Shown here: positions 8,911 through 17,780 of the stretch, one piece after another
Numbering within the stretch: position 1 is the first letter of the stretch
Layout: the number at the start of each line of letters is the position of its first letter
From: an uncultured Burkholderiales bacterium
GTDB lineage: Bacteria > Pseudomonadota > Gammaproteobacteria > Burkholderiales > Burkholderiaceae_D
DNA: 23,246 bases
Assembly: GCA_937872165.1 (NCBI GenBank)
Contig: CALMOR010000141.1
Coordinates: forward strand, 4,909 to 28,154
Reading direction: 5' to 3'
Made by a program: the position numbers and the translations under genes
The notes under the pieces: model-generated
What the model was told of the DNA's origin: nothing
What the model saw: only the letters and a program-made list of their open reading frames with translations
The model's database searches: none

Positions 8911-10383
8911 ATGTCGCTCGCGTCGGAAGGTATCGAGACCGGGCGTGCGACGGACGCGCCCGTCGCGCGCCCGGCGCTCGAACGCCACTCGATCGACTGG
9001 ATCCCCGATGCCGAGCGCCACGGCGCCGCACGGCATCTCGCAGCGATCTGGTTCATCGGCAATGCGAACCTGACCGCGATGGCCACCGGCGTCACGACGC
9101 TGAGCGTCGGCGCCGGTCTCGGCTGGACCCTGGTCGCGACCGTCCTCGGATCGCTCTTCGGAACCTTCTTCATGGCCTTCCATTCGGCGCAGGGACCGCA
9201 GCTCGGTCTGCCGCAGCTCGTGCAGTCGCGTCCGCAGTTCGGGTATCTCGGCGCGGCCGTCACGGTCTGGGTCTTCGCGCTGATCAACTACGTCGCGTAC
9301 AACACGTCCGACGCGATCCTCTCGGGCGACGCGATGCACATCCTCTTCGCGTTCGACCCGCACGTCGGTTACTTCGCCGCGGGCGGCATCGCGGCGGTCA
9401 TCGCGCTGTTCGGCTACCGCTGGATCCACCGGATCAATCGCGTCATCGCGTGGCCGGTGCTCGGGGTGCTGGCGCTGATGACGATCGGCGCGTTCCGCAG
9501 TCCGGCGCTCGCGCCGCAGCCGTTCGTGCTCGGCCCGTTCGACGCGGCGTCCTTCATGACCGTGTTCACGATCGTCGCCGGCTTCCAGCTCGGATGGGCG
9601 CCGTACGTGTCGGACTACTCGCGCTACCTGCCGGCGTCGACCGGCGTGCGCGCCACGTTCTGGTGGACCTACCTGTCGAGCGGCTTGTCGGCGATCTGGG
9701 TGTTCGTCGTCGGCACCGTGGCGTTCGCCGCTGCACCGGGAGCCACGCCCGTCGCGGCGTTCAGGGCGGCCGGCGACAGCCTCTTCCCCGGCTTCGGCGG
9801 CGTCGCGGTGTTCGGTCTCCTGATCGGCCTCTTGTCGATGATGGCCATCAACCAGTACGGCGGCATGATGTCGCTGATCTCGATCCGCGATTCGTTCAGG
9901 CCGGTGCGCGCGAACCAGCGCATCCGCGTCGCCGGCATCACGGTCATGTTCGTCGTCGTGTGGGGCACGGCGCAGTTCGTCGGCGTGGAGCGCTTCAACG
10001 CCTTCTACGGGAACGTGCTGATCTTCCTCGCCTACCTGTTCACGCCCTGGACCGCGATCAACCTCGTGGACTACTTCTTCGTGCGGCACGGGCTCTACGT
10101 GATCGGCGAGATCTTCGAGCGCGACGGCATCTACGGCCGGTGGGGATGGCGTGGCAATCTCGCCTATCTGGTGACCCTCGCGGCGATGGTGCCGTTCATG
10201 GTCACGACGCCCTTCACGGGATTCGCCGCGACCGCGCTGGGCGGCGTCGACTGTTCGCTGTTCGTCGGTCTGCCGCTGGCCGGCTTCCTCTACCTCTGGC
10301 TGTGCCGCGGGCTGGACCTGGTCGCCGAACGTCGCCTCGTCGCGGCGGAAGGTCTGCTGTCGGGCACGAGCGAACGCGCGTGA
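8911..10383 (+). CDS. NCS1-family purine/cytosine permease (nucleobase:cation symporter)
   Basis: 490-residue inner-membrane transporter with about twelve hydrophobic segments, of the NCS1 family (cytosine, purine, allantoin and hydantoin carriers). Typical features are the polar N-terminus, HLAAIWFIGNANLTAMATG in segment 1, GLPQLVQSRPQFGYLGA, the VAYNTSDAI region, FQLGWAPYVSDYSRYLP, and YLFTPWTAINLVDYFFVRHG near the end. ATG at 8911 is preceded by GAAAGG 8 bases upstream. The codB-like family points to uptake of a small nitrogenous ring compound, but the substrate cannot be read from sequence. It is divergent from the GntA/DUF1989/decarboxylase operon and may supply it or export from it. Its stop overlaps the GTG that opens the methyltransferase relic. 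Confidence 0.92.
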   Translation: MSLASEGIETGRATDAPVARPALERHSIDWIPDAERHGAARHLAAIWFIGNANLTAMATGVTTLSVGAGLGWTLVATVLGSLFGTFFMAFHSAQGPQLGLPQLVQSRPQFGYLGAAVTVWVFALINYVAYNTSDAILSGDAMHILFAFDPHVGYFAAGGIAAVIALFGYRWIHRINRVIAWPVLGVLALMTIGAFRSPALAPQPFVLGPFDAASFMTVFTIVAGFQLGWAPYVSDYSRYLPASTGVRATFWWTYLSSGLSAIWVFVVGTVAFAAAPGATPVAAFRAAGDSLFPGFGGVAVFGLLIGLLSMMAINQYGGMMSLISIRDSFRPVRANQRIRVAGITVMFVVVWGTAQFVGVERFNAFYGNVLIFLAYLFTPWTAINLVDYFFVRHGLYVIGEIFERDGIYGRWGWRGNLAYLVTLAAMVPFMVTTPFTGFAATALGGVDCSLFVGLPLAGFLYLWLCRGLDLVAERRLVAAEGLLSGTSERA

Positions 10384-10948
10384 CGAACTCGCCGGGTCCG
10401 CTGCATCGCGCGGCCACCCCGGCCGGCGAGGCCGTGACGGCGCCGCCGTACGGCGATGGCGCGTTCGACGCGGCGGTCATGGCCCTGGTCCTCTTCTTCG
10501 TGCCGGAGCCGGCGCGCGGGGTGGCCGGGATGGCGCGCGCCGTGCGGCCCGGCGGCAGCGTATCCGCCTACGCGTGGGGCTTCCTCGGCGCCGGCTTCCC
10601 GTTCGCGGCCTGCAGGAAGAGATGGCGAGGCTCGGCACGCCGCCTCCGTGGCCGCGGAGCTTCGAGGCCTCGCGCCTCGATGCGATGCGCGCACTGTGGA
10701 CCGATGCGGGTCTCGTCCGTGTCGAGACCCGCACGATCGCCGTGGAGCGCACCTTCGACGACTTCGAGAACTACTGGGCCCTCGCGCAGAGCGGCCCGCG
10801 CATCGCACCGAAGGTCGCCGCGATGGGTGCCGATCGGGTCGCGGTGCTGAAGGATCGGCTGCGCGCGCGACTGTCCGCGGATGCGCGCCGGCGCATCACG
10901 GTCGGCGCGGTCGTCAACGTTGTCACGGGCGACGTCCCGGGCATCTGA
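10380..10948 (+). pseudogene. Truncated, frameshifted class I SAM-dependent methyltransferase
   Basis: Only the C-terminal two thirds of a Methyltransf_11/25-type protein remain. The first part reads PPYGDGAFDAAVMALVLFFV, PEPARGVAGMARAVRPGG and YAWGFLGAGFPFAA in one frame. From about 10610 it continues in another frame with LQEEMARLGTPP, SRLDAMRALWTDAGL and ERTFDDFENYW, and stops at 10948. One extra C in GCGGCCTGCAG would rejoin the two halves. The SAM-binding Gly-rich motif I (about 80 N-terminal residues) is absent; the frame begins directly at the symporter's stop (GTGA). It is therefore a relic with both a 5' deletion and a frameshift, unlikely to be active. Confidence 0.8.
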
Positions 10949-11128
10949 GGCTCGCGCTCCCGCGTCGCTCGTTCAGGACGTGCGTTCGTCGAAGCTTCGG
11001 TCGAAGCCTCAATCGGCATCACGTCGGTCGCCACGGCGTCGCACGCGAAATGCGCGGTTCGCTGACGCCGCGATCGTCGGGCGCTGGCCCATACTTTTTC
11101 CAGCCATTCATCCAGCCTAAGGACCCCC

Positions 11129-11638
11129 ATGCCCATCACGATCAACGGCTCGGAAGCTCCGTTGCCCGACGACCCGCGCGTCTCGCTGCTCGACCTGCTG
11201 CGCGAGCAGCTCCATCTTTCGGGCGCGAAGAAAGGCTGCAACCAGGGCGCCTGCGGCGCCTGCACCGTGCTCGTCGACGGGAAGGAACGCATCCTTTCCT
11301 GTCTCGCGCTGGCGGTGCAGTACGAAGGCCGGTCGATCACGTCGATCGAAGGCCTCGCTGTCGACGGCGCGCTGCATCCGTTGCAACGCAGGTTCGTCGA
11401 GCACGACGGTTTCCAGTGCGGCTACTGCACGCCGGGCCAGATCTGCTCGGCGATCGGCATGGCCGAGGAGTGGCGACGCGGGGTGCCGAGCCACGTGACC
11501 GAGGACTTCTCGGCCGAGACCATCGCGCTCACCCACGACGAACTGCGCGAGCGCATGAGCGGCAACCTGTGCCGCTGCGGCGCGTACAACGGCATCGTCG
11601 CGGCGGTGACCGAAGAGTTCGCGGAGGCCGCGTCATGA
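11129..11638 (+). CDS. paoA: Aldehyde oxidoreductase, [2Fe-2S] subunit (PaoA/YagT-like)
   Basis: 169-residue iron-sulfur subunit of a xanthine-oxidase-family molybdenum enzyme that passes electrons from the molybdenum site to FAD. The plant-type ferredoxin cluster motif GCNQGACGACTVLVDG is near residues 35-50 with the fourth Cys in ILSCLALAV. The second cluster uses CGYCTPGQ and CRCGAY. ATG at 11129 has AAGGA 5 bases upstream. Unlike E. coli PaoA, there is no Tat signal before the domain (it begins MPITINGSEAPLPDD), so the complex is probably cytoplasmic. It is first in a three-gene operon and overlaps the next gene by ATGA. The YagT-type subunit family is secure; the substrate aldehyde is unknown. 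Confidence 0.93.
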   Translation: MPITINGSEAPLPDDPRVSLLDLLREQLHLSGAKKGCNQGACGACTVLVDGKERILSCLALAVQYEGRSITSIEGLAVDGALHPLQRRFVEHDGFQCGYCTPGQICSAIGMAEEWRRGVPSHVTEDFSAETIALTHDELRERMSGNLCRCGAYNGIVAAVTEEFAEAAS

Positions 11639-12636
11639 CGCCCTTCACCTACGCCCGCGCGGCCGATGCGGCCGATGCGATCCGACTGTCCGGCGCGGCG
11701 CACGCGAAGTACCTCGGTGGCGGCACCAACCTCGTCGATCTGATGCGCGAGACGCTCGAGCGGCCTGCGGCGCTGGTCGACGTCAGTGGGCTGTCGAGCG
11801 CGATCGACGAGACGCCCGACGGCGGTCTCATGATCGGCGCGGCCGCGCGCAACACCGCGGTCGCCGAGCATCGCGCCGTGCGCACCCGCTATCCGATGCT
11901 GTCGCGCGCGATCGTGGCCGGCGCGTCGGCGCAGATCCGCAACATGGCCACGGTCGGCGGCAACCTCCTGCAGCGCACGCGCTGCACCTACTTCTACGAC
12001 GACGACGGCGCTCGCTGCAACAAGCGCGTGCCGGGACAGGGCTGCGACGCGATCGACGGTTTCAACCGCATCCATGCGATCCTCGGCGCATCGTCGGCCT
12101 GCGTCGCGACCCATCCGTCCGACCTGTGCGTGGCGCTGGCCGCGCTCGGCGCGATCGTTCACCTGCAAGGCAGAAGCGGCGCGCGGACGCTGCCGCTGAC
12201 CGACCTGCATCGCCTGCCCGAGGACCATCCCGAGCACGAGACGATGCTCGAGCCCGGCGAACTGATCACCGCCGTCGAGCTGCCGGTGCTGCCGTTCGCC
12301 GCGCGGTCCACCTACCGGAAGGTGCGCGACCGGTCGAGCTATGCGTTCGCACTGATCTCGGTCGCCGCGGCGCTGGACCTCGACGGCGGCACGATCAAGG
12401 ATGTGCGCGTCGCGCTCGGCGGGGTCGCGCACAAGCCGTGGCGCGCGTGGAAGGCCGAAGAGCACCTGAAGGGGAGGCCCGCGAACGAAGAGACCTTCCG
12501 GGCCGCGGCCGACGCCGAGCTGCGGGACGCGAAGCCGCTCCGCGACAACGGCTTCAAGATCGACCTCGCCCGACGAACCATCGTCGCCGTGCTCGCCGGC
12601 CTCGCCGGCGAGGCATCGACGGGAGGACAAGCATGA
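11635..12636 (+). CDS. paoB: Aldehyde oxidoreductase, FAD-binding subunit (PaoB/YagS-like)
   Basis: 333-residue FAD subunit of the molybdenum hydroxylase. KYLGGGTNLVDLM and ASAQIRNMATVGGNLLQRT bind FAD in this family. The segment RCTYFYDDDGARCNKRVPG, GCDA and then SSACVATHPSD carries the four spaced cysteines that hold an extra [4Fe-4S] cluster in E. coli PaoB, a feature separating PaoB from ordinary XDH FAD subunits. ATG at 11635 overlaps the PaoA stop, and the end overlaps the PaoC start, both as ATGA, so the three subunits are probably translationally coupled. The 333-residue length is close to the usual ~318. Confidence 0.93.
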   Translation: MTPFTYARAADAADAIRLSGAAHAKYLGGGTNLVDLMRETLERPAALVDVSGLSSAIDETPDGGLMIGAAARNTAVAEHRAVRTRYPMLSRAIVAGASAQIRNMATVGGNLLQRTRCTYFYDDDGARCNKRVPGQGCDAIDGFNRIHAILGASSACVATHPSDLCVALAALGAIVHLQGRSGARTLPLTDLHRLPEDHPEHETMLEPGELITAVELPVLPFAARSTYRKVRDRSSYAFALISVAAALDLDGGTIKDVRVALGGVAHKPWRAWKAEEHLKGRPANEETFRAAADAELRDAKPLRDNGFKIDLARRTIVAVLAGLAGEASTGGQA

Positions 12637-14975
12637 GCGCCATCAAGAACGCGGTACAGGACGTCGTCCAGACGGTGATGAAGACGGCCATCGAGCATGC
12701 GCCCGACGCGCTGATTCCGGGCGGCAAGCCCGATCCGCTGATCGCGCGGAAGCACGGACTGATCGGCCGGCCGATCTCGCGACTCGACGGACCGCTGAAG
12801 GTCCAGGGCAAGGCGCGTTTCGCGGCCGAATTCCCGATGGAAGGGATGGCCTATGCGGCGCTCGTCTACAGCACGATCCCGAAGGGCCGCATCGTGTCGA
12901 TCGACACGGCGGCGGCCGAGGCCGCTCCCGGCGTGGTGCTCGTGATGACCCATCGCAATGCGCCGAAGATGAAACCGGCACCGCTCTTCGGCACGGGTCC
13001 GAAGGCGGCCGGCGGCAGCAACCTGCCGATCATGCAGACCGACCGCATCCACTGGAACGGCGAGCCGATCGCGCTCGTGCTGGCCGAGACGCAGGAGCAG
13101 GCGGACCACGCCAAGTCGCTGGTCCATGCGACCTACGAGGCCGAGCCGGCTGTCACGTCGGTCGCCGCGGCGAAGGCGCAAGGAACGGAGACCGGGTCGT
13201 TCCAGGGCGAACCGCAGCACGTGGAGATCGGGGACGCCGAGGCGGCGCTCGCCGCCGCGCCGCATCGCATCGACGTCACGTACCGCACGCCGCGCCAGAA
13301 CCACAACGCGATCGAACTGCATGCCGCGACGATGGCCTGGAAGGGCGACGAGCTGACGATGCACGACGCGTCGCAGGCGGTCGTGCACATGGCCTCGTCG
13401 CTGGCCGAGATCTTCGACATGAAGGAAGAGCAGGTCCACGTGACGTCGCCCTACGTGGGGGGTGGCTTCGGCGGCAAGACGATGTGGCAGCACCAGGTGC
13501 TCGCCGCGGCCGCGTCGAAGCTCGCGGGCCGTCCGGTCCGGGTCATGCTGTCGCGCGAAGGGGTCTATCGCATCGTGGGCGGCCGCACGAGCACCGAGCA
13601 GCGTGTCGCCCTCGGCGCGCAGGCCGACGGCCGCCTCGACGCGCTGATCCACACCGGCACGGTGACGATGACCGCGCACAACGCGATGCCCGAGCCGTTC
13701 ATCGTCGGTACGCGCTGCATGTATTCGGCCGGCGCCTTCAAGCTCGACGTGCAGGTCGGCAAGATGGACATGATCGCCAACACGTTCATGCGCGCACCGG
13801 GCGAGTCGGTCGGCACCTTCGGGCTCGAGTGCGGCATCGACGAGCTCGCCGATGCGATCGGCATGGACCCGATCGCGCTGCGGCTCAAGAACGAGCCCGA
13901 CAAGGACCCGACGACCGGCCAGCCGTTCTCGTCGCGACACATCGTCGAGGCGTGGCACGCGGGCGCCGAGCGCTTCGGATGGAGCAGGCGTCACGCGACG
14001 CCCGGCACGCAGCGCGACGGCGAGTGGCTGATCGGGATGGGTTGCGCGACGGCGACCTACCCGTACTACCGCATGCCCGGCGGCGCGGCGCGCATCACGT
14101 TGACGAAGGTCGGCGGCGCGCGCGACGAAGTGCATGCCAAGGTCGAGATCGCCGCGCACGAGATGGGCATGGGCACGGCCACCGCGCAGACCCAGGTGGC
14201 GGCCGAGCGACTCGGCCTGCCGATGGAGCGCGTGCAGGTCTGCTACGGCGATTCGCATTTCCCCGGTGTGGTGCTGGCCGGCGGGTCGCAGCAGACGGCC
14301 TCGATCGGCAGCGCCGTGATGGCGGCCTGGGAGGAGCTCGTGAAGACGCTGCTGAAGCACGCGGACAAGGGCTCGCCGCTGCACGGTCTCGGGCCCGACG
14401 ACGTGGAAGGTCGCGACGACGGACTGTGCGCACGCGACGACGCGTCGAAGCACGAGAGCTACGCGTCGCTGCTGTCGCGCGCGAAGCTCGACGAAGTCAC
14501 GGTCGAAGGGTCGGCGCCGCCTCCGCTCGAGATGCAGCACTGGTCGATGCATTCGTTCGGTGCCCAGTTCTGCGAGGTGCGCGTCAACGCGGTGACCGGC
14601 GAGTCGCGCGTGACGCGCTTCCTCGGCTCGTTCGACTGTGGACGCATCCTCAACGCCAAGACCGCGACCAGCCAGTTCCGCGGCGGCATCGTGATGGGCC
14701 TCGGCCTCGCGTTGATGGAAGAGACGCAGTTCGACGAACGCAACGGCCGCGTAATGAACCCGAGCCTCGCCGAGTACCACGTGCCCGTGCATCTGGACGT
14801 ACCGGAGATCGACGTGATCTGGACCGACATCCCCGATCCGCATGCGCCGATGGGCGCACACGGCATCGGCGAGATCGGCATCACGGGCGTCGGGGCCGCG
14901 GTGGCCAACGCGATCTACAACGCGTGCGGCAAGCGCGTGCGCGATCTGCCGATCACGCTCGACAAGCTGGTCTGA
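12633..14975 (+). CDS. paoC: Aldehyde oxidoreductase, molybdenum-binding subunit (PaoC/YagR-like)
   Basis: 780-residue catalytic subunit that binds the molybdopterin cofactor and oxidises aldehydes to acids. Visible motifs are GRPISRLDGPLKVQGKARF near the start, YVGGGFGGKT, FMRAPGESVGTFGLE, VLAGGSQQTASIGS, and HGIGEIGITG near the C-terminus, whose Glu (about 747) matches the catalytic base of the family. The protein is somewhat longer than the 732-residue E. coli PaoC, with about 35 extra residues at the N-terminus. GGAGG lies just upstream of ATG 12633. No PaoD/XdhC-type cofactor insertion chaperone follows, so maturation must depend on one encoded elsewhere. Confidence 0.93.
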   Translation: MSAIKNAVQDVVQTVMKTAIEHAPDALIPGGKPDPLIARKHGLIGRPISRLDGPLKVQGKARFAAEFPMEGMAYAALVYSTIPKGRIVSIDTAAAEAAPGVVLVMTHRNAPKMKPAPLFGTGPKAAGGSNLPIMQTDRIHWNGEPIALVLAETQEQADHAKSLVHATYEAEPAVTSVAAAKAQGTETGSFQGEPQHVEIGDAEAALAAAPHRIDVTYRTPRQNHNAIELHAATMAWKGDELTMHDASQAVVHMASSLAEIFDMKEEQVHVTSPYVGGGFGGKTMWQHQVLAAAASKLAGRPVRVMLSREGVYRIVGGRTSTEQRVALGAQADGRLDALIHTGTVTMTAHNAMPEPFIVGTRCMYSAGAFKLDVQVGKMDMIANTFMRAPGESVGTFGLECGIDELADAIGMDPIALRLKNEPDKDPTTGQPFSSRHIVEAWHAGAERFGWSRRHATPGTQRDGEWLIGMGCATATYPYYRMPGGAARITLTKVGGARDEVHAKVEIAAHEMGMGTATAQTQVAAERLGLPMERVQVCYGDSHFPGVVLAGGSQQTASIGSAVMAAWEELVKTLLKHADKGSPLHGLGPDDVEGRDDGLCARDDASKHESYASLLSRAKLDEVTVEGSAPPPLEMQHWSMHSFGAQFCEVRVNAVTGESRVTRFLGSFDCGRILNAKTATSQFRGGIVMGLGLALMEETQFDERNGRVMNPSLAEYHVPVHLDVPEIDVIWTDIPDPHAPMGAHGIGEIGITGVGAAVANAIYNACGKRVRDLPITLDKLV

Positions 14976-15096
14976 CGGAAGCGGCCGCCACGGGCACGCC
15001 TTTCGCGCGCGGTCCGTCGTTCGACGCGGCGGTCCTCGCGCCCCGCGTCGGACCGGGAGACGCGCATCATGGGCGTCCCCCTCCAGGAGTCGTCCA

Positions 15097-15951
15097 ATGA
15101 TGAACAAGACCGACCCCGTGTGGCTGATCACGGGCTGCTCCACCGGCTTCGGGCGCGAGCTCGCGACGCTGGTCCTCGAACGCGGATGGCGGGCGGTCGT
15201 CACGGCGCGCGACCCGGCCCGGGTCGAAGCGTTCGCGAAGCGCCACGGCGATCGCGTCCTGGTGCGGGCGCTCGACGTCACGATGCGCGACCGGATCGAT
15301 CGGGTCGTCGAAGAGGCACGGCGACACTTCGGGCGGATCGACGTCCTCGTCAACAACGCGGGCTACGGCTATCTCGCGGCCATCGAGGAAGGCGAGGACG
15401 ACGCGGTGCGGGCGATGTTCGAGACCAACGTCTTCGGCCTCGTCGACATGACGAAGGCCGTGCTGCCGGTGATGCGGGCGCAAGCCGGCGGCCTGATCGT
15501 CAACATCTCGTCGATCGGGGGACTGACGAGTTTCGCCGCGACCGGCTACTACCACGCGACCAAATACGCAGTCGAAGGCCTGTCCGAATCACTGGCGCTC
15601 GAGGTCGAGCCACTCGGGATCGACGTGATGATCGTCGAGCCCGGTCCGTTCCGGACCAATTGGGCCGGTCCGTCGATCAAGCAGTCGGCGATCCGCATCG
15701 ACGACTACGCGGCGACCGCGGGCGAACGCCGCAAGCAGACCGCGGCGCGCAGCGGCAGCCAGGCCGGCGACCCGGTGCGGGGCGCGCAGGCCATCATCGA
15801 CGCCGCGCTGGCGGACGCCCCGCCGCTGCGCCTGCTGCTCGGCCGCATGGCCTACGAGCTCGCGCACAAGAAGCTCGATTCCCTGCGGAGCGACTTCGCG
15901 GCCTGGGAGGCGACGACCGTCGGCGCCGACTTCCCCGACGCGCCGAAGTGA
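15097..15951 (+). CDS. Short-chain dehydrogenase/reductase, classical SDR
   Basis: 284-residue NAD(P)-dependent oxidoreductase. The cofactor motif TGCSTGFG is at residues 12-19, NNAGYGY follows VDVLV-like IDVLV, the catalytic Ser lies in NISSIGG, and Tyr152-x3-Lys156 is in YYHATK. PGPFRTNW follows, as in the SDR subgroup annotated as oxidoreductase or ketoreductase. ATG at 15097 has AGGAG 7 bases upstream (15085-15089); a second ATG at 15100 is also possible. It lies 121 bases after paoC on the same strand, so co-transcription is possible but not shown. Substrate unknown. Confidence 0.92.
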   Translation: MMNKTDPVWLITGCSTGFGRELATLVLERGWRAVVTARDPARVEAFAKRHGDRVLVRALDVTMRDRIDRVVEEARRHFGRIDVLVNNAGYGYLAAIEEGEDDAVRAMFETNVFGLVDMTKAVLPVMRAQAGGLIVNISSIGGLTSFAATGYYHATKYAVEGLSESLALEVEPLGIDVMIVEPGPFRTNWAGPSIKQSAIRIDDYAATAGERRKQTAARSGSQAGDPVRGAQAIIDAALADAPPLRLLLGRMAYELAHKKLDSLRSDFAAWEATTVGADFPDAPK

Positions 15952-15959
15952 TTTGCCGC

Positions 15960-16445
15960 TCAGTCGAGCCATTCGTTCGACCGCGGCGGCGCCCGGTCCG
16001 CGCTCTCCATGATCGCGGCCTTATTCGGAAGCAAGGCCTTCCGGATCTGCTGCACCTCGCGAGGCGTCGAAGCCTTCGCGGACATCGCGTTCGCCATCGC
16101 GAGCTTGAGCTCGGTGTACTCGTCGATCGCGAACTCGCGTTCGACATGCTGCGACCGGGTGCGGGTCTCGTCGTCGAGGAATACGGCCAGGCTCCGCAGG
16201 CATCCCGCGATCGCTGCGGCGCCGAGGACGCCGATCGCGGTGACGAGCGCCGTCAGGGCGGTGCTCGGCCGTGCGCCGAGCACATCGAGCTCGCTGTGCT
16301 GCCGTGCGACTTCGCGGGCCAGCGTTTCGATCCGTGCCCTCGACTCCCCGTCGGCGCGGGACGGGTCCACCGTGTCCGCCTGCGAGCGCACGGCGGCGGG
16401 GAAGAGCAGCAGTGCGCACAGGAAGAGCGATGGAGCGTTCCGCAT
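15960..16445 (-). CDS. Hypothetical exported or membrane-anchored protein
   Basis: 161-residue protein that I do not recognise. It has a Sec-type N-terminus (MRNAPSLFLCALLLFPAAV, cleavable near SQA), a charged stretch of about 45 residues, one hydrophobic segment ALTALVTAIGVLGAAAIAGC, and a charged C-terminal half (FAIDEYTELKLAMANAM, EVQQIRKALLPNK). This looks like a periplasmic portion with a single membrane pass and a cytoplasmic tail. It converges with the SDR gene and lies 163 bases downstream of the thioesterase gene on the same strand. Start chosen because the signal peptide begins there. Confidence 0.6.
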   Translation of the reverse strand: MRNAPSLFLCALLLFPAAVRSQADTVDPSRADGESRARIETLAREVARQHSELDVLGARPSTALTALVTAIGVLGAAAIAGCLRSLAVFLDDETRTRSQHVEREFAIDEYTELKLAMANAMSAKASTPREVQQIRKALLPNKAAIMESADRAPPRSNEWLD

Positions 16446-16608
16446 GACAGCGCCTCGGCGTTCGTTGAGAGCGTCGATTATCGGTGCTGCCGCGCTCGCG
16501 GCGACCCTCCCGTGAACGTCGTTCGAGACTCCGCCTGCTTCGTTCGACGGGGAAGATCCGCAGGGATGCGTCAGCTGGACGGACCGCGATCGCACGGCTC
16601 CCCTCGAC

Positions 16609-17421
16609 TCACTCCTTGAAGTAGACCACCTGATGCGCCGATGCGAGCAGCTCGCGCGAGTCGCTCCACACCTCGGCATGCTCGTCGAAGATGCCGTTGC
16701 CGAAACGGCTCGCCCATGCCACGCCGAGCACGGGCCGCTCGCCCTGCGCCTCGAGCGATGCAGCGGTCGCATGGAAGTAGACCGTGAACGACACCGTGCC
16801 GATCGGCGTCCACCTGGGTCGCCTGAGGAAGATGCGCGGGAAGAACGCGTCGCAGAGCGCGGCCAGCGAAATGAAGTCGAGCGGGCGCGGCGGATCGTCC
16901 GCGAGCCAGACCCGGCTCACCGGCTCGACACCCGGCGGCTCGTCCTTCAGCGAAGGCATCGAGCCGGCCGCGAAGCGCATGTCGTAGCGCTGCGCCCACG
17001 GCGGTCGGAACGCGTTGCCGGAACGTTCGAGTTCGCTCGCGAGCGCCACGTCGGGAAAGCGAGCCTCGGTGTGGCTCCAGGTCTCGCGTCGCTTCGTGAA
17101 CAGCGCGCTCGCGGTGACCGCCGTCTCGCCGGCCTGCACAAGCTCCATCGACCAGTGCTGATTCGATCGGTTGGTCCGCACGGGCCGCGCGCTCACGTCG
17201 AACGCGCCGTCGGCGATCGGGCCGCAGAAGTTGACGGTCAGCGCGGTCGGGTCGCCGACGCGATCGGGCGCGATCGACGGGGTCCGCAGCATGACGGCGG
17301 CGACGGCGCCACCGAAGGGGCCGACCATGTTCGCGTAGTCGGGCGAAGTCGCGCCGCGATAACGGCCGTCGCCGAGCGCCTCGAGACGGGTCGCGATGTC
17401 GAAGGGATGCGGGAGGGTCAT
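16609..17421 (-). CDS. Acyl-CoA thioesterase, TesB-like double hotdog
   Basis: 270-residue protein of the thioesterase family with two hotdog halves. The first half has GPFGGAVAAVMLR and ALTVNFCGPI; the second has DFISLAALCDAFFPRIF, GTVSFTVYFHA and ASRFGNGIFDEHAEVWSD, as in bacterial acyl-CoA thioesterase-domain proteins. It would hydrolyse acyl-CoA to CoA and free acid in the cytoplasm; chain-length preference is unknown. ATG at 17421 starts just before the domain. It appears to be a single gene, with a 359-base gap to the divergent ferritin-like gene. Confidence 0.87.
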   Translation of the reverse strand: MTLPHPFDIATRLEALGDGRYRGATSPDYANMVGPFGGAVAAVMLRTPSIAPDRVGDPTALTVNFCGPIADGAFDVSARPVRTNRSNQHWSMELVQAGETAVTASALFTKRRETWSHTEARFPDVALASELERSGNAFRPPWAQRYDMRFAAGSMPSLKDEPPGVEPVSRVWLADDPPRPLDFISLAALCDAFFPRIFLRRPRWTPIGTVSFTVYFHATAASLEAQGERPVLGVAWASRFGNGIFDEHAEVWSDSRELLASAHQVVYFKE

Positions 17422-17780
17422 CTGCCGCAGTATCGTCGACCGTCGACCGCCTCGTCACGGCGTGGCCCGCGCGATCCGTACCAGGCCTGCGAGAACCGAT
17501 AGGACGCGGTCCGGGAAGTCGAGCCGTTCGCTGTCGCTCGATCTATCCGTCTCGACGCGTTGCTGGCGGATTCGTCCTCGCGACGACGTCGCTTGTCGGT
17601 CAACAGGCGTGGAATCCGGGGTCCGGGACTGCCCGGTGCCGGCGCCGGCCGTCGCGCTTCTTCCGACTCGCCGCCGCGCGCTTCGTGTTTGTACCGACGA
17701 AGACTGCTAGATCGTCCGATCCGTCGTCGGACTCGCAGCCGCCACAGTAGCCGCTCCTTCAATAACGCAGGAGCACGACG
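17422..17780. other. Intergenic region without a gene
   Basis: Divergent gap between the thioesterase and the ferritin-like gene. I see no open frame with recognisable protein features and no clear hairpin or repeat. It must hold promoters for both genes, but I cannot place a convincing -35/-10 pair. Confidence 0.5.

Noticed and set aside
8668..10089. Upstream extension of the GntA-like frame on the minus strand to about 707 residues
   Set aside because: The extra 470 residues are antisense to the NCS1 permease and have no protein-like features; the family start is at 8667.
12339..15356. Open frame of about 1005 codons on the minus strand opposite paoB/paoC and the SDR gene
   Set aside because: Arg/His/Asp-rich translation without domains, lying antisense to well-recognised genes; an artefact of high G+C composition.
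17689..17712. Possible promoter TTGTAC ... CTAGAT before the ferritin-like gene
   Set aside because: Spacing of only 12 bases between the boxes and a poor -10 match.
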